In this document: piece after piece, positions 24,365 to 35,021 of the stretch
Layout of the letters: every line of letters starts with the position of its first letter
Numbering within the stretch: the first letter of the stretch is position 1
Source of the DNA: Microlunatus panaciterrae
GTDB taxonomy: Bacteria; Actinomycetota; Actinomycetes; Propionibacteriales; Propionibacteriaceae
Length of the DNA stretch: 64,000 nucleotides
NCBI RefSeq assembly: GCF_016907535.1
Contig: NZ_JAFBCF010000001.1
Span: 3,410,001-3,474,000, forward strand
Direction: 5' to 3'
Position numbers and translations under genes: made by a program
Notes under the pieces: generated by a model
Databases searched by the model: none
What the model was told of the DNA's origin: nothing
Seen by the model: only the letters and a program-made list of their open reading frames with translations

Positions 24365-25056
24365 GCGCGTTGTGGGCACCCATCACCGGGTTGAGGGAAT
24401 CGTTGTCGGAGCCGGCCATCCAGCCGAGGCTGAGACCGGTGCCGACGCTCGCTCCGAGGATGGCTCGGACACCGTTCGTGCTGGTGCTGATCGGCCTCTT
24501 CGGCATCGGGATGGCCGGGCTGTTGATGCTCAACACGTCGCTGCAGAACCAGGCCTTCGAGGCCCGCGCACTGAACCGTCAAGCGACCGAGCTGGCCTAC
24601 ACCGAGGCCACGCTCAGCCGTCAGGTGGCCGATCTGCGGGCGCCGCAGGAGCTCGCCCTGAAGGCCTCCCAGATGGGCATGCGGCCCAATCCCGAGCCGG
24701 CCTTCCTGGTGCTGCCCGAGGGCAAGCTGGTGGGCAAGCCGAAGAGGGTGGACGGCAACGAGGTCCCTAGCCTGATCGTCAAGACGCCCGAGCAGCTGGC
24801 CGCAGAGGCGGCCGCCGCCGAAGCGAAACGCAAGGCGAAGGCCGCCGAGGCCAAGCGGGAGGCGGCCGCGAAGGCCAAGGAGGCTGCCGCGAAGGCGAAG
24901 AAGGACGCTGCCGCGAAGGCGAAGAAGGACGCTGCCGCGAAGGCGAAGAAGGACGCTGCCGCCAAGACCGGGAAGGACGCCGCCGCCAAGGGCAAGAAGG
25001 ATGCTGCGGCGAAGAAGGCGGGAGCTCAGAAGAAGCAGACGGAAGGGCGCGGCTGA
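24361..25056 (+). CDS. ftsL: FtsL-like divisome protein with a long Lys/Ala tail
   Basis: A 231-residue protein. A short cytoplasmic part is followed by one membrane helix ([19 protein letters not shown]) and a coiled-coil stretch (residues about 60-100). From about residue 140 on it is almost entirely Ala, Lys, Glu and Asp, including six octapeptide repeats of KDAAAKAK type. Position between rsmH and ftsI identifies it as FtsL, whose sequence is poorly conserved. Typical FtsL proteins are about 100-200 residues, and here the C-terminal extracytoplasmic part is unusually extended and basic. The GTG start overlaps the rsmH stop. Confidence 0.8.
   Translation: MSALWAPITGLRESLSEPAIQPRLRPVPTLAPRMARTPFVLVLIGLFGIGMAGLLMLNTSLQNQAFEARALNRQATELAYTEATLSRQVADLRAPQELALKASQMGMRPNPEPAFLVLPEGKLVGKPKRVDGNEVPSLIVKTPEQLAAEAAAAEAKRKAKAAEAKREAAAKAKEAAAKAKKDAAAKAKKDAAAKAKKDAAAKTGKDAAAKGKKDAAAKKAGAQKKQTEGRG
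24877..25020. repeat. 24-bp in-frame tandem repeat in ftsL
   Basis: Six 24-bp units start at 24877, 24901, 24925, 24949, 24973 and 24997. The second and third are identical and the outer ones diverge. Each encodes a variant of KDAAAKAK. Confidence 0.88.
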
Positions 25057-25057
25057 G

Positions 25058-27082
25058 ATGGCAACCGAACGTCGCCCACACCCGTCCCGCGCCGGCAGCA
25101 GCAAGGCCACCCCGCCCAGGAAGGCCGCTGGCTCGAGGAAGACGACTGAACCGAAGAAGACGAGCGCGACCAGGACCGCCAGGGCGCAGCGAGGTTCCGG
25201 CACCGGGGGACGGAGCACCGGCCACGGCTCGGCCGGGCCGCGGACGACAGCATCGGGTAGGACCGGGCTGCACAGGGCGGGGCAGCACAGGGCGGGGCAG
25301 CACAGAACAGGCCGGGGGAGGGCCCAGGAGAAGAAGTCCTACCGGGGTCCGCTGCGGATGCCCTTGGGCGACTCCGGCCGCCGGCTGCGGATGGTCATGC
25401 TGGCCCTGGCCATCGCCGTGTCGCTGTGCGCCGGCCGGCTGGTGCAGCTGCAGGGCTTCGACTCCTCGGCGCTGGCGGCCACCTCGGCGAGCCAGCTGAC
25501 CCGCACCCTGCCGCTGCTGCCGTCCCGGGGCGACATCACCGACCGCAACGGCGAGGTGCTGGCGGCCACCGAGCCCGCGGTGGCGATCACTGCCGACCCG
25601 GTGCACACCGCACCGCACGCCGCCGAGATCACGACCGTGCTCTTGAAATACCTTGAGCTGGACCGGACCAAGACGATGGCGGCCCTGACGAAGCCCAACA
25701 CCCGTTTCGTCTACGTGGCGAAGAAGGTCCCAGCGGCCACCTACACGAAGATCGCCGCCGAGCTCACCGACCTCGATCTCTACGGCATCTTCCGGGAGAG
25801 CGACCCGATCCGGACCTACCCGGCCGGTGCGGTCGGCTCCAACATCGTCGGTTTCGTCGGCGCCGACGGCCAGGGACTGGCCGGCCTGGAGTACGGCCGG
25901 AACACCGAGCTGGCCGGCGTGGAGGGCAAGGAGGTGTACGAGAGTGCACCCAACGGCAGCAAGATCCCGCTCGGCAGCAGCGTCGTCACCCCGGCAACGA
26001 ACGGGGTGAACTACCAGCTGACCCTCGACTCGGAGTTGCAGTGGGTCGCCCAGCGACGACTGGCGGCCCAGGTCACCGAGTCGAAGGCTGACACCGGAAC
26101 GGCGATCGTGATGAACGTCAAGACCGGCGAAGTGCTGGCGATGGCGAACTACCCGACCTTCGACTCCAACAAGCCGGGCAAGGCCGACGCCGAGGACCGC
26201 GGCAACCGAGCCGTCTCGGCGGCCTATGAGCCGGGCAGCGTGGAGAAGGTGCTCACCATGGCGGCTCTGATGGACTCCGGCGTCGCCAAGCCGGACACCA
26301 AGGTCCTGGTCCCCGGGCGGGTGTCCTCCGGCGGCGGCTACATCAAGGACTACTTCTCCCACGGCGACCTGCAGCTGAGGCTGCGCGGTGTCGTGTCCAA
26401 GTCATCGAACATCGGCACCGTGCTGCTCGCGCGGCAGGGCGACAAGGCGACTCTGCACGACTATCTCGCCCGCTTCGGTCTGGGCGCCAAGACCGGCATC
26501 GAGCTGCCCGGGGAGGCTGCCGGTCACCTGCCCGGACCCGACATGAAGGACTACACGCGCGACCAGATCTCGTTCGGTCAGGGACTGTCGGTCACCGCCA
26601 TCCAGGAAGCGGCGGCGATCTCCGGGATCATCAACGGCGGCGTCTACCACCAGCCGACCATCCTGAAGTCGGCCAGCGACAGCACCGGTGCGTCGGTCCC
26701 GCTCGACCGGGCGGCACCGCGGCGGGTGGTGTCCGCGGAGACTTCGGCGAAGGTCCGCGACGTGATGGAGGCGGTCGTTGTCAACGACAGCACCCACAAG
26801 CTGGCGATCGACCGCTACCGGACCGGGGGCAAGACCGGCACCGCCGAGCGGGTCAACAGCAGCTGTGGCTGCTATCGGGGCTACACCGTGTCGTATGTCG
26901 GGTTTGCCCCTGCCGACAATCCTGAAATCATGACGTACGTGGTCGTCGACAACCCGCGCGCGGGTGACACGGGTAGCGGTGTGGCGGGCCCCGTCTATCA
27001 CGACGTGATGGAGTTCGCCCTGTCCCGCTACTCGGTCCTGCCCTCGACCAGGAAAGCTCCCGAGAAGCCCATCGAATGGTGA
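25058..27082 (+). CDS. ftsI: peptidoglycan transpeptidase FtsI (PBP3)
   Basis: A 674-residue class B penicillin-binding protein. A basic, disordered cytoplasmic tail of about 110 residues precedes one membrane helix at about 112-128. The pedestal begins PSRGDITDRNGEVLA. The transpeptidase domain has the active-site Ser394 in the S-x-x-K motif PGSVEK, the SSN motif at 449-451 and KTG at 592-594. It cross-links septal peptidoglycan with FtsW. The N-terminal tail includes a short repeat (RAGQH units, 25272-25316). ATG 25058 directly follows the ftsL stop. No PASTA domain is present. Confidence 0.93.
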   Translation: MATERRPHPSRAGSSKATPPRKAAGSRKTTEPKKTSATRTARAQRGSGTGGRSTGHGSAGPRTTASGRTGLHRAGQHRAGQHRTGRGRAQEKKSYRGPLRMPLGDSGRRLRMVMLALAIAVSLCAGRLVQLQGFDSSALAATSASQLTRTLPLLPSRGDITDRNGEVLAATEPAVAITADPVHTAPHAAEITTVLLKYLELDRTKTMAALTKPNTRFVYVAKKVPAATYTKIAAELTDLDLYGIFRESDPIRTYPAGAVGSNIVGFVGADGQGLAGLEYGRNTELAGVEGKEVYESAPNGSKIPLGSSVVTPATNGVNYQLTLDSELQWVAQRRLAAQVTESKADTGTAIVMNVKTGEVLAMANYPTFDSNKPGKADAEDRGNRAVSAAYEPGSVEKVLTMAALMDSGVAKPDTKVLVPGRVSSGGGYIKDYFSHGDLQLRLRGVVSKSSNIGTVLLARQGDKATLHDYLARFGLGAKTGIELPGEAAGHLPGPDMKDYTRDQISFGQGLSVTAIQEAAAISGIINGGVYHQPTILKSASDSTGASVPLDRAAPRRVVSAETSAKVRDVMEAVVVNDSTHKLAIDRYRTGGKTGTAERVNSSCGCYRGYTVSYVGFAPADNPEIMTYVVVDNPRAGDTGSGVAGPVYHDVMEFALSRYSVLPSTRKAPEKPIEW

Positions 27083-28608
27083 CGCCCCGGTCACTGCGCC
27101 CGCCGGAACCGCACCCGATCCCGTTGGGGTCGCTGTTCCCTGGCACGGACCGCCCAGACGTCGGGGTGTCCGGCATCACGCTCGACTCCAGGTTGGTCCA
27201 GCCGGGCGACCTGTACGTCGCCCTGCCGGGACGGTCGACGCACGGGGCCAGGTTTGCCGCGGCGGCGGTCGACGCCGGTGCCGCAGCCGTGCTGACCGAC
27301 GCCGAGGGGGCGGCGCTGGCGGCCGGGTTGCCGGCCGCTGTCGTCGTTGTGGCCGACCCGCGCCGGGCGATGGCCGGGGCCGCAGCGGACATCTTCGGCC
27401 GGCCGAGCGAGCGGCTGACGATGCTGGCGGTCACCGGCACCAACGGCAAGACGACGACCAGCTACCTGCTGGAGGCGGCCCTCCGGGCCGCCGGACGGCG
27501 GCCCGGACTGATCGGGACGATCGGCTTCCGGTTGGACGGGCAGGCGCTGGAGTCGGCCCGGACGACCATCACCACGCCCGAGTCGCCGGAGCTGCAGGCC
27601 CTGCTGGCGACCATGCGGGAGGGCGGGGCCGACTCGGTCGTGATGGAGGTGTCCTCGCACGCGGTCGTTCTCGGCCGGGCCGACGCCATCACCTTCGACG
27701 TCGCCGGCTTCACCAACTTCGGCCGGGACCATCTCGACTTCCACGGCACCGAGGAGGCCTACTTCGAAGCCAAGGCGGAGCTGTTCACCGCAGCCCGCAC
27801 CCGGCACGCGGTGGTCAACATCGACGACCCGCGCGGACGCCAGCTCGCCGACCGGGTCAGGGCCGGCGCGGCCGTCCGGCTGACCACGACCAGCCTGGCG
27901 CCGGGGGCCGACTTCTTCCCGGACCGGATCGAGCCACAGACCGACGGGTCGAGCCGGCTGGTGCTGACGACGCCGCTCGGCCAGCTCGACCTCGTCCTCG
28001 GCCTGCCGGGGGAGTTCAACATCGCCAACGCCGTCACCGCGGTCGCGATGCTGGCCGCGGTCGACGTCGATCTCGATCGCGCGGTCACCGGGCTGGCCGC
28101 GGCGCAGGTACCGGGACGGATGCAGCGCGTCGACCTCGGCCCTGAGGCGCCGACCGTGATCGTCGACTTCGCGCACACCCCCCAGGCGGTCGGTTCGGTA
28201 CTGTCCTCGCTGGCCGGACGGCGCTGCATCGTCGTGCTCGGAGCGGGCGGTGACCGGGACGTGCAGAAGCGCGGACCGATCGGTGCCGCCGCGGCGCGCG
28301 GAGCGGCTGTCGTCATCGTCACCGACGACAACCCACGTACCGAGGAACCGGCGGCGATCCGGGCCCGTGTTCTCGAGGGTGCCCGGGAGGTGGCGACCTC
28401 GTTGACCGGTGGCGTCGAGGTGTTGGACGGCGGCGACCGTCGGTCAGCGATCCGGCTGGCTCTGCAACGGGCCGGTGTTCATGATGTCGTCGCGATTCTG
28501 GGCAAGGGCCACGAGGAGGGCCAGGAGGTCAGCGGCACCGTGCATCCGTTCAGCGACAGTGCAGTGGTCGAACAGGAGTGGAACGTCCTCAACGGAGGAG
28601 CGGCATGA
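27076..28608 (+). CDS. murE: UDP-MurNAc-tripeptide synthetase (diaminopimelate-adding)
   Basis: A 510-residue Mur ligase. The ATP loop [10 protein letters not shown] holds Lys125, and VMEVSSHAVVLGR and NFGRDHLDFHGT are conserved. The DNPR box in VTDDNPRTEEP is the usual mark of A2pm-adding rather than lysine-adding enzymes. Whether meso- or LL-A2pm is used cannot be read from sequence; LL-A2pm is common in Propionibacteriales. It overlaps ftsI by 7 bases and murF by 4. Confidence 0.94.
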   Translation: MVTPRSLRPPEPHPIPLGSLFPGTDRPDVGVSGITLDSRLVQPGDLYVALPGRSTHGARFAAAAVDAGAAAVLTDAEGAALAAGLPAAVVVVADPRRAMAGAAADIFGRPSERLTMLAVTGTNGKTTTSYLLEAALRAAGRRPGLIGTIGFRLDGQALESARTTITTPESPELQALLATMREGGADSVVMEVSSHAVVLGRADAITFDVAGFTNFGRDHLDFHGTEEAYFEAKAELFTAARTRHAVVNIDDPRGRQLADRVRAGAAVRLTTTSLAPGADFFPDRIEPQTDGSSRLVLTTPLGQLDLVLGLPGEFNIANAVTAVAMLAAVDVDLDRAVTGLAAAQVPGRMQRVDLGPEAPTVIVDFAHTPQAVGSVLSSLAGRRCIVVLGAGGDRDVQKRGPIGAAAARGAAVVIVTDDNPRTEEPAAIRARVLEGAREVATSLTGGVEVLDGGDRRSAIRLALQRAGVHDVVAILGKGHEEGQEVSGTVHPFSDSAVVEQEWNVLNGGAA

Positions 28609-30056
28609 TGCCGCTCAGCGTGGCTGAGCTGGCCGCGGCAATCGGCTGTCCGCCACCGGCCACCGGCGCGGACGCCCAGGTGACGGCCGTGGTCATCGAC
28701 TCCCGTGCGGTGGTGCCGGGAGCGGTCTTCGTCGCCTTCGCGGGTGAGCACGTGGACGGGCACGACTACGTCGACCAGGCCTGGCAGCGGGGAGCGGTCG
28801 CGGCCGTCACCGCGCGGCCGGTGTCCGGCGGGCCCTGCCTGGTCGTGCCGGACCCGCAGGCGGCGCTCGGCCAGATCGGCGCCGAGGTCGTGCGCCGTGC
28901 CAGACGCACCGGCCTGAGAGTCGTGGGCATCACCGGCTCGCAGGGCAAGACCTCGACCAAGGACCTGCTGGCTCAGGTGCTGGAGGCCGACGGCAGCACG
29001 ATCGCCCCCCGAGGGTCACTGAACAACGAGATCGGTGTGCCGCTGACTGCGACCGGGGTCGAACCGAGCACGCGCTACCTGGTCTCGGAGATGGGCGCCC
29101 GCGGCGTCGGCCACATCGCCTACCTCTGTCAGCTGACGCCTCCCGACGTCGGTGTGGTGCTGAACGTCGGGCACGCCCACCTGGGCGAGTTCGGGAGCCA
29201 GCAGCGGATTGCGCTGGCCAAGGGCGAGCTGGTCGAGGCACTGCCGGCCGACGGCACGGCCGTGCTGAACGCCGACGACCCGCTGGTCTCCGCGATGCGG
29301 AACCGGACCCGCGCCCGGGTGCTCACCTTCTCCACCCAAGACCCGAGCGCCGACGTCTGGGCCGGTGACGCCGCCGGCGACGACCTCGGCCGGTACAGCT
29401 TCACGCTGCACGCCGGCGACCGGCGTGCCGAGGTCCGGCTGCGCCTGCTCGGCCGGCACCAGGTGCCTAACGCGGTCGCGGCTGCCGTGGCGGCAACGGC
29501 CCTCGGCGTCGACCTGGACCGGATTGCGTCCGCCCTCAGCGCTGCCGGGCTCCGGTCCCGCTGGCGGATGGAGATCTCCGAACGCCCCGACGGGGTCGTG
29601 GTGGTCAACGATGCCTACAACGCCAACCCCGACTCGATGCTGGCCGCCCTGCAGACCCTCGCCGAGTTGGGACATTCCCGCCGGCGTCGATATCCTCAGG
29701 CCCGGACCTGGGCAGTGCTCGGCGAGATGCTCGAGCTGGGCGACGGCTCGGAGGCCGAGCATCGCGCGATCGGCGCGGCTGCGGCAGCGCTGGGCATCTC
29801 CCGGGTCGTGGTCATCGGCGACGCCGCCCGGGGGATCAGCGTCGGAGCCGGCCGGCCGGACGCCCGAGACGGCGCCGGGCCCGGTCTGTCAGGAGAGGAA
29901 GCGTTGTTCGTTCACGACAAGGCTGCGGCGGTGCCCGTCCTCGTGGAGCGGCTGCGCGAAGGAGACATCGTCTTGGTGAAGGCCTCGCGTGGCGTGGGTC
30001 TGGAGACCGTCGCCGACGCCCTGCTGGCTGCTTCGGCGGTTGAGGCGAGCCGATGA
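28605..30056 (+). CDS. murF: UDP-MurNAc-tripeptide D-alanyl-D-alanine ligase
   Basis: A 483-residue Mur ligase adding D-Ala-D-Ala to the UDP-MurNAc-tripeptide. [14 protein letters not shown] is the ATP loop (Lys115), then [13 protein letters not shown] and [15 protein letters not shown] follow. GGAGGAG precedes ATG 28605, which overlaps the murE stop as ATGA. It overlaps mraY by 4 bases. Confidence 0.94.
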   Translation: MMPLSVAELAAAIGCPPPATGADAQVTAVVIDSRAVVPGAVFVAFAGEHVDGHDYVDQAWQRGAVAAVTARPVSGGPCLVVPDPQAALGQIGAEVVRRARRTGLRVVGITGSQGKTSTKDLLAQVLEADGSTIAPRGSLNNEIGVPLTATGVEPSTRYLVSEMGARGVGHIAYLCQLTPPDVGVVLNVGHAHLGEFGSQQRIALAKGELVEALPADGTAVLNADDPLVSAMRNRTRARVLTFSTQDPSADVWAGDAAGDDLGRYSFTLHAGDRRAEVRLRLLGRHQVPNAVAAAVAATALGVDLDRIASALSAAGLRSRWRMEISERPDGVVVVNDAYNANPDSMLAALQTLAELGHSRRRRYPQARTWAVLGEMLELGDGSEAEHRAIGAAAAALGISRVVVIGDAARGISVGAGRPDARDGAGPGLSGEEALFVHDKAAAVPVLVERLREGDIVLVKASRGVGLETVADALLAASAVEASR

Positions 30057-31123
30057 AGGCGATCGTGTTCGCCGGCTGCCTGGGTCTGCTCGGCACTCTG
30101 CTGGGGACCCGGGTCGCGATCAGCATGCTGGTTCGGCGCGGCTACGGGCAGCTGATCCGTGATGACGGCCCGACCTCGCACCACACCAAGCGCGGAACAC
30201 CGACGATGGGCGGCCTGGTCATCATCGCCTCGGTGCTGTTCGCCTACTTCGCCTCGCATCTGCTGACGATGACCGTCCCCTCCGCCTCGGCGATGCTGGT
30301 CCTCTTCCTGTTCACCGGGCTCGGGCTGGTGGGTTTCCTGGACGACTTCATCAAGATCTCCAAGCAGCGCTCGCTCGGTTTGCGGAGCAAGGCGAAGATG
30401 GCCGGCCAGGCGGTGGTCGCCATCGTCTTCGGGCTGCTGTCACTGCAGTTCCCGGACGAACGCGGCATCACCCCGGCATCCCAGTTCGTCTCGTTCCTGC
30501 GCGACATCCCGTTCCTCGAGCTGCCGATCGTGCTGGTGCTGATCTGGGTGCTGCTGCTGGTCGCCGCCGCCAGCAATGGGGTCAACCTGACCGACGGACT
30601 GGACGGGCTGGCCACCGGCGCCTGTGTGATGGTGTTCGGGGCGTACACCTTGATGAACATCTGGCAGTACAACCAGAGCTGCGCCTACACCGCCTCGGCC
30701 GGGCCGAAATGCTATGAGGTGCGCGACCCGTACGACCTCGCCGTCGTCGCTGTCGCGCTGGCCGGTGCCTGCTTCGGGTTCCTGTGGTGGAACGCGTCAC
30801 CGGCGAAGATCTTCATGGGCGACACCGGATCGCTGTCGCTGGGCGGCGCGCTCGCCGGACTGGCGATCTTCACCCGGACCGAGCTGTTGCTGCTGATCAT
30901 CGGTGGCCTGTTCGTGATCATCACCATGTCGCTGATCCTCCAGGTCGGTTTCTTCAAGCTGACCAAGGGCAGGCGTCTGTTCCGGATGTCGCCGCTGCAT
31001 CACCACTTCGAGCTGCTCGGCTGGGCCGAGGTGACGATCGTGATGCGCTTCTGGATCATCGCCGGCCTGTTCGTTGCGGCCGGCCTGGGAATCTTCTACG
31101 CCGAATGGGTGGCAGGATCATGA
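30053..31123 (+). CDS. mraY: phospho-MurNAc-pentapeptide transferase
   Basis: A 356-residue polytopic membrane enzyme with about ten helices that transfers phospho-MurNAc-pentapeptide to undecaprenyl phosphate, giving lipid [13 protein letters not shown], the Asp-rich [21 protein letters not shown] and [12 protein letters not shown] are the conserved catalytic segments, and PLHHHFE is the C-terminal signature. Starts and ends with ATGA overlaps. Confidence 0.95.
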   Translation: MKAIVFAGCLGLLGTLLGTRVAISMLVRRGYGQLIRDDGPTSHHTKRGTPTMGGLVIIASVLFAYFASHLLTMTVPSASAMLVLFLFTGLGLVGFLDDFIKISKQRSLGLRSKAKMAGQAVVAIVFGLLSLQFPDERGITPASQFVSFLRDIPFLELPIVLVLIWVLLLVAAASNGVNLTDGLDGLATGACVMVFGAYTLMNIWQYNQSCAYTASAGPKCYEVRDPYDLAVVAVALAGACFGFLWWNASPAKIFMGDTGSLSLGGALAGLAIFTRTELLLLIIGGLFVIITMSLILQVGFFKLTKGRRLFRMSPLHHHFELLGWAEVTIVMRFWIIAGLFVAAGLGIFYAEWVAGS

Positions 31124-32583
31124 CTCGACTCAGCTGGTTGCCGACGGCCGACGGCGCGTCGCCCTGGCCGCAGGCGCACGTCGTCGTCGCCGGCATCGGC
31201 GTCTCCGGTTTCGCCGCAGCCGACGGACTGATCGAGTTCGGCGCCCGGGTCACGGTGCTCGACGACAAGGCCGACCAGGCCAACCGGGAGAAGGGCCAGC
31301 TGCTCGAGGTGCTGGGCGCCGACGTCCGGCTCGGTCCGGGCGCCACCGCCGCGCTGCCCGCCGACACGGACCTGGTGATCACCACCGGCTGGGCCCCGAC
31401 GGCGCCGCTGCTGGTCGTCGCGACTCGTCGCCAGGTGCCGATCTGGGGTGAGGTCGAGCTGGCCTGGCGGCTCAGCCGACCACAGCGGCCGGTGCCGTGG
31501 CTGGGCATCACCGGCACGAACGGCAAGACCACCACCACCCAGATGCTCGCCTCGATCCTCTCCGCCGCCGGTCTGCGCACGGCCGCAGTCGGCAATATCG
31601 GCCGGCCGATCATGGAGACGGTGCTCGACCCGGAGCCGTACGACGTGCTGGCGGTGGAGCTGTCCAGCTTCCAGCTGCACTGGTCGAACTCCCTGTCGCT
31701 GCACTCGGCTGCGGTGCTGAACCTGCAGCCGGACCATCTCGAGTGGCACGGCGACTTCCAGGCCTACACCGCAGCCAAGGCCAAGATCTACCACGGTGTG
31801 CACGCCAGCTGCGTCTACAACGTGGCCGACCCCGCCACCGAACGACTGGTCGAGGAGGCCGACGTCGTCGAGGGTGCCCGCGCCATCGGCTTCACCCTGG
31901 GCACCCCCGGGCTGTCGATGCTGGGTGTCGTCGACGACCTGCTGGTCGACCGGGCGTTCGTCGAACAGCGCCGCGACTCCGCGCTGGAGCTGGCGAAGGT
32001 GTCCGACGTGTCGCCTGCTGCACCGCACAATGTGGCGAACGCCCTGGCCGCGGCCGCGCTGGCCCGCTCGTTCGGGGTGCCGGCCACGGCGGTCCGTGAC
32101 GGACTGCGCAGCGTCGCTGTCGGGGGTCATCGGATCCAGACAGTGGCCAACCGGGACGGGGTCCGGTGGGTCGACGACTCCAAGGCCACCAACCCGCACG
32201 CCGCTGATGCGGCCCTGCGCGCCTTCGACTCCGTGGTCTGGATCGCCGGCGGACAGGCGAAGGGCACCACCTTCGACGACCTGGTGGTCCGGCACGGCAG
32301 CAGGCTGCGGGGGGCGGTGCTGCTCGGTGTCGACCGTGGCGTGATCGCCGACGCCCTTGCCCGACACGCGCCGGAAGTCCCCGTGATCAGGATCGAATCA
32401 ACGGACACTAGTGCCATGGCTCAAGCCGTCGCCGCGGCTGCGTCCCTGGCCAGGCCCGGTGACGCCGTCCTGCTGACGCCGGGGTGCGCCAGTTTGGACA
32501 TGTATACCGACTATGCCGCCCGCGGTGAGGCCTTCGCCCGTGCGGTCGAGGACCTCGACGAGTCCGGGCCGCGGTCCGGATGA
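31120..32583 (+). CDS. murD: UDP-MurNAc-alanine D-glutamate ligase
   Basis: A 487-residue Mur ligase. The N-terminal nucleotide fold is [17 protein letters not shown], the ATP loop is [12 protein letters not shown] (Lys136), and [11 protein letters not shown] and [12 protein letters not shown] follow. The C-terminal domain includes [18 protein letters not shown] 31120 overlaps the mraY stop. Confidence 0.94.
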   Translation: MTRLSWLPTADGASPWPQAHVVVAGIGVSGFAAADGLIEFGARVTVLDDKADQANREKGQLLEVLGADVRLGPGATAALPADTDLVITTGWAPTAPLLVVATRRQVPIWGEVELAWRLSRPQRPVPWLGITGTNGKTTTTQMLASILSAAGLRTAAVGNIGRPIMETVLDPEPYDVLAVELSSFQLHWSNSLSLHSAAVLNLQPDHLEWHGDFQAYTAAKAKIYHGVHASCVYNVADPATERLVEEADVVEGARAIGFTLGTPGLSMLGVVDDLLVDRAFVEQRRDSALELAKVSDVSPAAPHNVANALAAAALARSFGVPATAVRDGLRSVAVGGHRIQTVANRDGVRWVDDSKATNPHAADAALRAFDSVVWIAGGQAKGTTFDDLVVRHGSRLRGAVLLGVDRGVIADALARHAPEVPVIRIESTDTSAMAQAVAAAASLARPGDAVLLTPGCASLDMYTDYAARGEAFARAVEDLDESGPRSG

Positions 32584-32619
32584 GCCGGTGATCCGCAACC
32601 AGAGAAGGAGAGCCGCAGC

Positions 32620-33924
32620 GTGACCACCCTGTCGCCCCCGTCTCGCAGCAGCGCTGCGTCGAAGTCCAAGGGGAGCGGCGAGGATCACGGCCCCGGTGGC
32701 CTGCTGGCCGCGGTCAGAAATATCCTGGACCGGCCGCTGGCGAGCTACCACCTGGTGTTGGCTTCGGCCGGGCTGCTGCTCGGCCTCGGGATGATGATGG
32801 TGCTGTCGGCGTCCAGCGTGTACGCCTACGTGCACACCGACGACTCCTACTACTTCGTCAAGCGCCAGATCGTCTTCCTGGTGCTGGGCTTCCTGTTCGC
32901 CTGGGTGATGGCGCGGCTCTCACCCTCCAGGCTCAGAGTGCTCGGTTGGGTGGGAATGCTGGTCGCCGCAGTGCTGTTGATCTTGACCTACACACCGCTC
33001 GGTGTGACCGTCAACGGCAACCGCAACTGGCTCGACCTCGGCACCTCGGCGCTGCGGATGCAGCCGTCGGAGTTCGCCAAGCTCGCCATCATCGTGTGGA
33101 GCGCCGACATCCTTGCGCGCAAGGACAGGCTGCTCGACCAGCCCAAGCACCTACTGGTCCCCTTCCTGCCCGTCACCGGCCTGATGATCCTGTTGATCGT
33201 CTTCCAGGGCGACGCCGGGACCGCGGTCGTGATGGCCGGGATCGTCGCCGGCGTGCTCTGGATCGTCGGCGCGCCGATGCGCATCCTGCTCGCCCTGGGC
33301 GGTCTGGGGGTGGCCGGGGTGGTGGCGCTGTTCGTCACCAGCCCCAACCGGATGGGGCGGCTGGCCGCCTTCCTCAACCCGAACGCCGACACCGCCGGTG
33401 CCAACATGCAGGCGACCGTCGGCATGTTGGCCATCGCCTCCGGTGGCTGGTGGGGGGTTGGCCTGGGCGCCAGCCGGCAGAAATGGGGCAGTCTGCCAGA
33501 GGCGCACACCGACTTCATCTTCGCCGTGATCGGTGAGGAGCTGGGCCTGTTCGGCAGCCTGGTGGTGCTGGCGCTGTTCCTGGTGCTCGGCTATGCCGGA
33601 GTGCGGATCGCGCTCCGCTCGGACGACAACTTCTCCCGGTACGCGGCAGCCGGCGTCACCGCCTGGTTCATGATCCAGGCCCTGATCAACCTGGCCGTGG
33701 TCCTGCGGATGGTCCCGATCGCCGGCGTCCCGCTGCCGCTGGTGTCCTATGGCGGGTCGGCTCTGCTGGCCAACCTGGGCGCCCTCGGCCTGCTGGTGGC
33801 CTGTGCCCGAAACGAGCCGGAGGCGAGGAAGATCCTGCGCCCGGACAAGAAGAAGCCCAGGCCGCGGATGACGACCGTTGTCGGCTCCCGCCGGGCCCGA
33901 GCCGTCGAACCGGGTCGACGATGA
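32620..33924 (+). CDS. ftsW: septal peptidoglycan polymerase FtsW
   Basis: A 434-residue SEDS glycosyltransferase with about ten membrane helices. GNRNWLDLGTSALRMQPSEF and the catalytic-loop Asp region LPEAHTDFIFAVIGEELG are conserved, with VPLPLVSYGGSAL near the end. N- and C-termini are basic and cytoplasmic. It polymerises lipid II with FtsI. GAGAAGGAGA precedes GTG 32620. The 36-base gap from murD is the only break in the otherwise overlapping series, and the stop overlaps murG. Confidence 0.93.
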   Translation: MTTLSPPSRSSAASKSKGSGEDHGPGGLLAAVRNILDRPLASYHLVLASAGLLLGLGMMMVLSASSVYAYVHTDDSYYFVKRQIVFLVLGFLFAWVMARLSPSRLRVLGWVGMLVAAVLLILTYTPLGVTVNGNRNWLDLGTSALRMQPSEFAKLAIIVWSADILARKDRLLDQPKHLLVPFLPVTGLMILLIVFQGDAGTAVVMAGIVAGVLWIVGAPMRILLALGGLGVAGVVALFVTSPNRMGRLAAFLNPNADTAGANMQATVGMLAIASGGWWGVGLGASRQKWGSLPEAHTDFIFAVIGEELGLFGSLVVLALFLVLGYAGVRIALRSDDNFSRYAAAGVTAWFMIQALINLAVVLRMVPIAGVPLPLVSYGGSALLANLGALGLLVACARNEPEARKILRPDKKKPRPRMTTVVGSRRARAVEPGRR

Positions 33925-35021
33925 CCCGGCCACTGAGCGTCGTCCTCGCCGGTGGCGGTTCGGCCGGCCACACCTCGCCGCTGATCGCCACCGCCCAGGC
34001 GCTGACCGAACTGTCCGACGGCATCTCGTTGACCGCTGTCGGCACCTCCCGGGGCCTGGAGACCAGGGTGATGCCGGAGGCCGGGCTGCCGCTGGAGCTG
34101 ATCGCGCCGGTGCCGATGCCACGCCGGCCCAACCTGGACCTGCTCAAGGTGCCGGTCAGGCTGTGGGGCGCGGTGCGGGAGTCGGAGGCGATCCTGCGAC
34201 GGCACCAGGCCGATGTGGTCCTCGGCTTCGGTGGCTATGTCTCCACCCCGGTCTACCTGGCGGCCCGCCGGCTGAAGGTGCCGATCGTGATCCACGAACA
34301 GAACGCACTGCCCGGCCTGGCCAACAAGCTCGCCGCCCGGTTCGCCGAACGGGTCGCGGTCTCCTTCCCGGACACCCCGCTGCCGCACGCCCGCTATCTC
34401 GGGCTACCGCTGCGGAGGGCCATCACCCAGCTGGACCGGGAGCAGGCCCGACCGCCCGCACGGGCCCTGTTCGGGCTGAGCGCCGAGCTGCCGACGCTGC
34501 TGGTCAGCGGCGGCTCGCAGGGAGCCCAGCGGATCAACCAGGCGGTGGCCGAGGCCAAGGCAGGGCTGCTGTCGCGGGGGATCCAGATACTGCACGTGCT
34601 CGGCCCGAAGAACATGACCGAGGACATCCACGAGCTGGTCGACTCCGAGACCGGCGCGGCCTACCGCCCGCTGGCCTTCGTCGACCGGATGGAGCAGGCC
34701 TACGCTGCGGCGGACCTGATGCTCGGCCGCTCCGGCGCCAACACCGTGGCCGAGACGGCCGTGGTCGGGCTGCCGGCGATCTTCGTGCCCTGGCCGTACG
34801 GCAACGGTGAGCAGGCCAGGAACGCCGCCGCCGTGGTCGGCGCCGGTGGCGGCGAGCTGCTGCGCGACGCCGACTGCACCGGCGACTACCTGGCCGAGCG
34901 GATCCCCGCGCTGATCCAGCACCCGGACGTGCTGGCCCGGATGGCGGCGGCTGCCCGTAGCGTTGCCGTGCCGGATGCCGCCAGCCAGCTGGCGAAGATG
35001 ACCTTGGAGGTGGCTCGCTGA
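33921..35021 (+). CDS. murG: lipid II synthase (UDP-GlcNAc transferase)
   Basis: A 366-residue GT-B glycosyltransferase. VVLAGGGSAGHTSPLIATAQ is the glycine-rich lipid I loop. HEQNALPGLANKL and LLVSGGSQGAQRINQAV form the UDP-GlcNAc site, with LGRSGANTVAETA near the end. It converts lipid I to lipid II on the inner membrane face. ATGA overlap with ftsW. Confidence 0.94.
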   Translation: MTRPLSVVLAGGGSAGHTSPLIATAQALTELSDGISLTAVGTSRGLETRVMPEAGLPLELIAPVPMPRRPNLDLLKVPVRLWGAVRESEAILRRHQADVVLGFGGYVSTPVYLAARRLKVPIVIHEQNALPGLANKLAARFAERVAVSFPDTPLPHARYLGLPLRRAITQLDREQARPPARALFGLSAELPTLLVSGGSQGAQRINQAVAEAKAGLLSRGIQILHVLGPKNMTEDIHELVDSETGAAYRPLAFVDRMEQAYAAADLMLGRSGANTVAETAVVGLPAIFVPWPYGNGEQARNAAAVVGAGGGELLRDADCTGDYLAERIPALIQHPDVLARMAAAARSVAVPDAASQLAKMTLEVAR

